Shown piece by piece: positions 23,347 through 25,864 of a DNA stretch of 25,864 bases; the first letter of the stretch is position 1; every line of letters starts with the position of its first letter. The DNA is from Armatimonadota bacterium (lineage in GTDB: Bacteria > Sysuimicrobiota > Sysuimicrobiia > Sysuimicrobiales > VGFF01), in contig VGFF01000013.1 of NCBI GenBank assembly GCA_016868955.1, forward strand, positions 1 to 25,864, read 5' to 3'. The notes under the pieces are model-generated. The model did no database searches, was not told the origin of the DNA, and saw only the letters and a list, made by a program, of their open reading frames with translations. The position numbers and the translations under genes are program-made.

Positions 23347-24338
23347 TCCGCATAAGCGTCGTCCTGCCCACCTACAACAGCGCCTCAGTGCTCGGCGAGA
23401 CACTGCGTCACCTCGCCGCGCAGGATTACCCGCGCGACGCGTACGAGGTCATCGTCGTTGACGACGGCTCCACGGACGCCACGCCGGACGTCCTGGCGGC
23501 AGCGTCGGCCGCGTTTCCGGTCCGCGTCATCCGGCAGGCGAACGGCGGGCGATCACGCGCGCGCAATACCGGCGCGAACGCCGCCCGCTTCGAAGTCATC
23601 TTGTTCGTCGACGCGGACGTGTTCGCAGATCCGCCGGTGCTTCGTATGCACGCGGGCCACTTCGAGAACGGCGGAAAGCTCGGCGTCCAAGGACCGAGCT
23701 ACACGCATCCAGCGTCGCGCGTCGGGCCGTTCATGGAAGCGAAGGAGCTGCTGCCGGATCTCACGGTGCGGAAGGTCCGCGATCTGAACCCCGTCCACGT
23801 CATCACGCGCAACTTCTCGATCGACGCGGCGGCGTTTCGCGCGATCGGCGGCTTCGACGAGACGTTCACCGGCTACGGATGGGAAGATATCGAGCTCGCG
23901 ATGCGGCTGCGCGAGATCGGCGTCCGATTCTTGTGGGAGCCGCGGGCCGTAACCTGGCACCACCACGTGGAGAATTTGACGTCGGCGCTGCGTAAGCAGA
24001 CGGAATCGGGGCGCGGCGCCGTGTACTTCTGGCGCAAGCACGGCGAGCCGGCGTGGCTCGGGTTCTTTCTGGAGATCCATCCTCTGCTTCTGCCGTTGAA
24101 GTGGGTCGTCTTCCGCAGCGGCCTGTTCACGCGGATGGCCTGGCGTCTGCTCCGCTGGGCGGAGCCGCCGCTGCAGCCGGACGCGCCGCGCCCGGCCCGC
24201 GGCCTGCAACGCAAAGCGCGGATCGCGATCTGCAACGGCTGCTACGTGCACCTGATGTGGGACGCGTACTACGCCGGCGTCTTCGCGGCGCGGCAGGCGC
24301 CGGCGGCCGCACCCATCGCGGCGAGCGGCGCGCGATGA
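23343..24338 (+). CDS. GT2-family glycosyltransferase B
   Basis: A 331-residue glycosyltransferase starting at TTG 23343, which overlaps the ligase stop by 4 bases (TTGA). The N-terminus is IRISVVLPTYNSASVLGETL, then EVIVVDDGSTDATPDVL, NGGRSRARNTGANAARFEVI and the metal-binding LFVDADVFADPP. The acceptor block GGFDETFTGYGWEDIELAMR has the catalytic Glu-Asp, and WHHHVENL follows. The last 60 residues are basic with a possible amphipathic membrane contact. Length and motifs match WcaA/RfaG-unrelated GT2 enzymes of polysaccharide clusters. It resembles glycosyltransferase A over the whole catalytic domain, suggesting an old duplication. Donor and acceptor are unknown. Confidence 0.9.
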   Translation: MIRISVVLPTYNSASVLGETLRHLAAQDYPRDAYEVIVVDDGSTDATPDVLAAASAAFPVRVIRQANGGRSRARNTGANAARFEVILFVDADVFADPPVLRMHAGHFENGGKLGVQGPSYTHPASRVGPFMEAKELLPDLTVRKVRDLNPVHVITRNFSIDAAAFRAIGGFDETFTGYGWEDIELAMRLREIGVRFLWEPRAVTWHHHVENLTSALRKQTESGRGAVYFWRKHGEPAWLGFFLEIHPLLLPLKWVVFRSGLFTRMAWRLLRWAEPPLQPDAPRPARGLQRKARIAICNGCYVHLMWDAYYAGVFAARQAPAAAPIAASGAR

Positions 24339-25516
24339 TGCCGGCGCCCGATGTCCTCGTCGTGTCGAATGGATACGGCGAGGACGCGATGGGGAACGTA
24401 CTCGCCCAGGCGCTGCGCGCGCGCGGCGCCGCCGTTCGCGCGTTTCCCATCGTCGGATTAGGACACGGCTACGAGCCGGCGACACCGGCGATTCCGATGC
24501 TGAACCCACGGCGTGCGCTACCAACCGCCGGATTCGGGTTTCGCACCGGCTGGCGGGAAGCGTTGCGCGACCTCGTCGCCGGTTGGAGCCGGCTGACGCT
24601 GGAGCAGCGCGCCGCCGTCCGGCAGGCCTCGCCGCCGCCGGACTACGTCCTCGCGATCGGCGACGTCTTCTGCCTCTGGGTCGCGGCCGCGGCCGGGCAG
24701 CGGCCCGTTTATCTGCCGACCGCGAAGTCCGAATACAACGAGCCGCTGTTCACGTACGAGCGCGCGCTGATCCGTCGCATGGCGTCGTGTTCCTGGCCGC
24801 GCGACGTGCGAACGGCGCGGCGCTACCGCGAGCTGGGGCTGGCCGCTTCCTTCTACGGCAACCTCATGATGGATTGCCTGACGTATCGCGGCCTCGATGT
24901 CGCCGTGCCCGAGGGCGCCCCTGTCGTGTTGCTGCTGCCGGGCAGCCGCCTGGATGCCCCCGACAACTTTCGCCGCATGACGTCGGCGGTTCGCATCGTC
25001 CTCGCGGCGCGTCCCGACGTTCGGGTGCTCGCGGCGGTATCGTCGACGGTCGAACCGGATGCGCTCGCCGCCGCCGCCGGTGTCCCCATCGCGGCGGACG
25101 TCATGACGCTTCCCGCAGGCGAAGTGCGCGTCACGCGCCGATTCGCTGACGCCGCCCGGCGCGCCACCGTCGTGATCGGGATGGCCGGGACGGCGAGCGA
25201 GCAGGCGGCGGGCCTCGGCAAGCCGATCGTCGCATTCCCCGGCGCGGGGCCTCAGTTCACGCCGCGTTTCCTCGCGTTGCAAGCGCGCTTGCTCGGCGAC
25301 GCGCTCGTCGCGACCGCGACGCCCGCCGAAGGCGCCTCCGCCGTGCTCCGATTGTTGGACGATCCGGCGGCGCGCCTCCGCCGCGGTGCCGTGGGCCAAT
25401 CACGTATGGGCCGGCCCGGGGCGGCGAACGCGATGGCCGAACGACTCGTCGCCGCCTGGGCCTCGGATCAGGCGGGAATCGAGCCGCGAAGTCAAGAACG
25501 CTCAATTCTCACCTGA
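24335..25516 (+). CDS. Lipid-A-disaccharide-synthase-related protein (TIGR03492-like), copy 2
   Basis: A 393-residue GT-B protein related to LpxB, of the type found in cyanobacteria and other non-proteobacterial diderms. It opens PDVLVVSNGYGEDAMGNVLA, the family hallmark, then NPRRALPTAGFGFRTGW, YVLAIGDVFCLWVAAAAGQ and PTAKSEYNEPLFTYER. The donor half begins VVLLLPGSRLDAPDNFRRM and contains VIGMAGTASEQAAGLGKPIV and FPGAGPQFTPRFLALQARLL. The enzyme probably transfers a sugar to a lipid acceptor at the inner membrane; no member's reaction is firmly known to me. ATG 24335 overlaps the preceding stop (ATGA), with a second ATG right after. It shares the DVLxVSNGxGE opening and LLPGSR motif with copy 1. 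Confidence 0.85.
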   Translation: MMPAPDVLVVSNGYGEDAMGNVLAQALRARGAAVRAFPIVGLGHGYEPATPAIPMLNPRRALPTAGFGFRTGWREALRDLVAGWSRLTLEQRAAVRQASPPPDYVLAIGDVFCLWVAAAAGQRPVYLPTAKSEYNEPLFTYERALIRRMASCSWPRDVRTARRYRELGLAASFYGNLMMDCLTYRGLDVAVPEGAPVVLLLPGSRLDAPDNFRRMTSAVRIVLAARPDVRVLAAVSSTVEPDALAAAAGVPIAADVMTLPAGEVRVTRRFADAARRATVVIGMAGTASEQAAGLGKPIVAFPGAGPQFTPRFLALQARLLGDALVATATPAEGASAVLRLLDDPAARLRRGAVGQSRMGRPGAANAMAERLVAAWASDQAGIEPRSQERSILT

Positions 25517-25549
25517 CCGAGATCCGAAGCCTGCGCGCGGAGGACCCAA

Positions 25550-25864
25550 ATGAGCACGAACGCCAAGCCGGATGGTCAACCGATCGAATCGCTCCTCGTC
25601 GAGAACCGCACCTTCTCGCCGCCGCCCGCCTTCACCGCCGCCGCGCACGTGCGCCACGACGCGCCGTACCGCGAAGCGCACGGCGACTACGAGGCGTTCT
25701 GGGCGAAGCACGCCGCGGCGGAGCTTGCCTGGTTTCGCCACTGGAACAGGATGTTGGACTGGAACGCGCCGTGGGCGAAGTGGTTCGTCGGCGGCCAGCT
25801 GAACGTCAGCCACAACTGCGTCGACCGGCACGTCGAGGGCGGTTCCCGCACGAAGGCCGCGATC
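25550..25864 (+). CDS. acs: Acetyl-CoA synthetase, N-terminal part (cut by window end)
   Basis: The first 105 residues of AMP-forming acetyl-CoA synthetase, which makes acetyl-CoA from acetate, ATP and CoA. The N-terminal ACAS_N domain is recognised by YREAHGDYEAFWAKHAAAEL at about 47-66, LDWNAPWAKWFVGGQLNVSH and the hallmark HNCVDRH that follows. The full enzyme is normally about 650 residues; the AMP-binding domain lies outside the window. ATG 25550 has GGAGGA at good distance. It starts 33 bp after the LpxB-related stop, so it may be read through from the glycan operon or have its own weak promoter; no obvious -10 was seen. Functionally it looks unrelated to the upstream cluster. Confidence 0.92.
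   Translation, partial: MSTNAKPDGQPIESLLVENRTFSPPPAFTAAAHVRHDAPYREAHGDYEAFWAKHAAAELAWFRHWNRMLDWNAPWAKWFVGGQLNVSHNCVDRHVEGGSRTKAAI

Noticed and set aside
1..25864. CRISPR arrays, insertion sequences, prophage
   Set aside because: No regularly spaced repeats, transposase, integrase or phage structural motifs were seen on either strand.

Overview
High-GC bacterial chromosome segment (roughly two-thirds G+C, many GTG/TTG starts) from a diderm organism: it encodes an LptD/OstA-type outer-membrane protein, an MsbA-like exporter and two LpxB-related glycosyltransferases. It also has a fused homocysteine S-methyltransferase/methylenetetrahydrofolate reductase of the YitJ type. The mix of LptD, LpxB-related proteins and this fusion suggests a diderm lineage outside the Proteobacteria, possibly Eremiobacterota/Armatimonadota-like. 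That placement is inference and no marker gene here settles it.

Region 1 (1-4.9 kb, mostly minus strand): the 5' part of a secreted copper-amine-oxidase-N-type protein, then a decayed plus-strand gene (about 502-967) that runs head-on into a truncated lutA/lldE remnant (960-1100). Next comes a compact minus-strand set read from 4849 to 1121: creatininase-family hydrolase, DegT/DnrJ aminotransferase (no ordinary start codon at the expected place), pyrE (ATGA overlap) and a FAD-dependent amine-oxidase-like protein.

Region 2 (4.9-7.8 kb, minus): an AI-2E family membrane protein whose start codon abuts a 15-bp hairpin, a radical SAM/SPASM gene broken by an in-frame amber codon and a C-terminal frameshift, a structured spacer, and the tmRNA gene ssrA encoding the short tag ANNALPVAA.

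Region 3 (7.8-18.3 kb, minus): read from 18272 down, this holds LptD-like protein, phosphomannomutase/phosphoglucomutase, a DUF2993-like lipoidal-domain protein, HMT/MTHFR fusion, heptose-7-phosphate kinase (hddA), polyprenyl-phosphate sugar-1-phosphate transferase, sugar-nucleotide pyrophosphorylase with a left-handed beta-helix tail, and L-2-hydroxyglutarate oxidase. Most are activated-sugar and envelope-polysaccharide functions, with folate/methionine and 2-hydroxyglutarate metabolism embedded.

Region 4 (18.37-25.5 kb, plus): a divergent operon of six genes, each overlapping the next by 4-13 bp: LpxB-like protein, ABC exporter, GT2 glycosyltransferase, O-antigen-ligase-like protein, GT2 glycosyltransferase, second LpxB-related protein. 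It is followed after 33 bp by the start of acetyl-CoA synthetase. A consensus TATAAT lies 6 nt before the first GTG, suggesting a leaderless mRNA. With the divergent lptD, this forms a candidate outer-membrane glycolipid or capsule assembly locus. No lpxA/C/D/K or kdtA is in the window.

I saw no CRISPR array, tRNA, insertion sequence or convincing intrinsic terminator. Three broken genes or fragments, plus one gene lacking a start, cluster in the first 7.3 kb, while the remaining 18 kb is intact.
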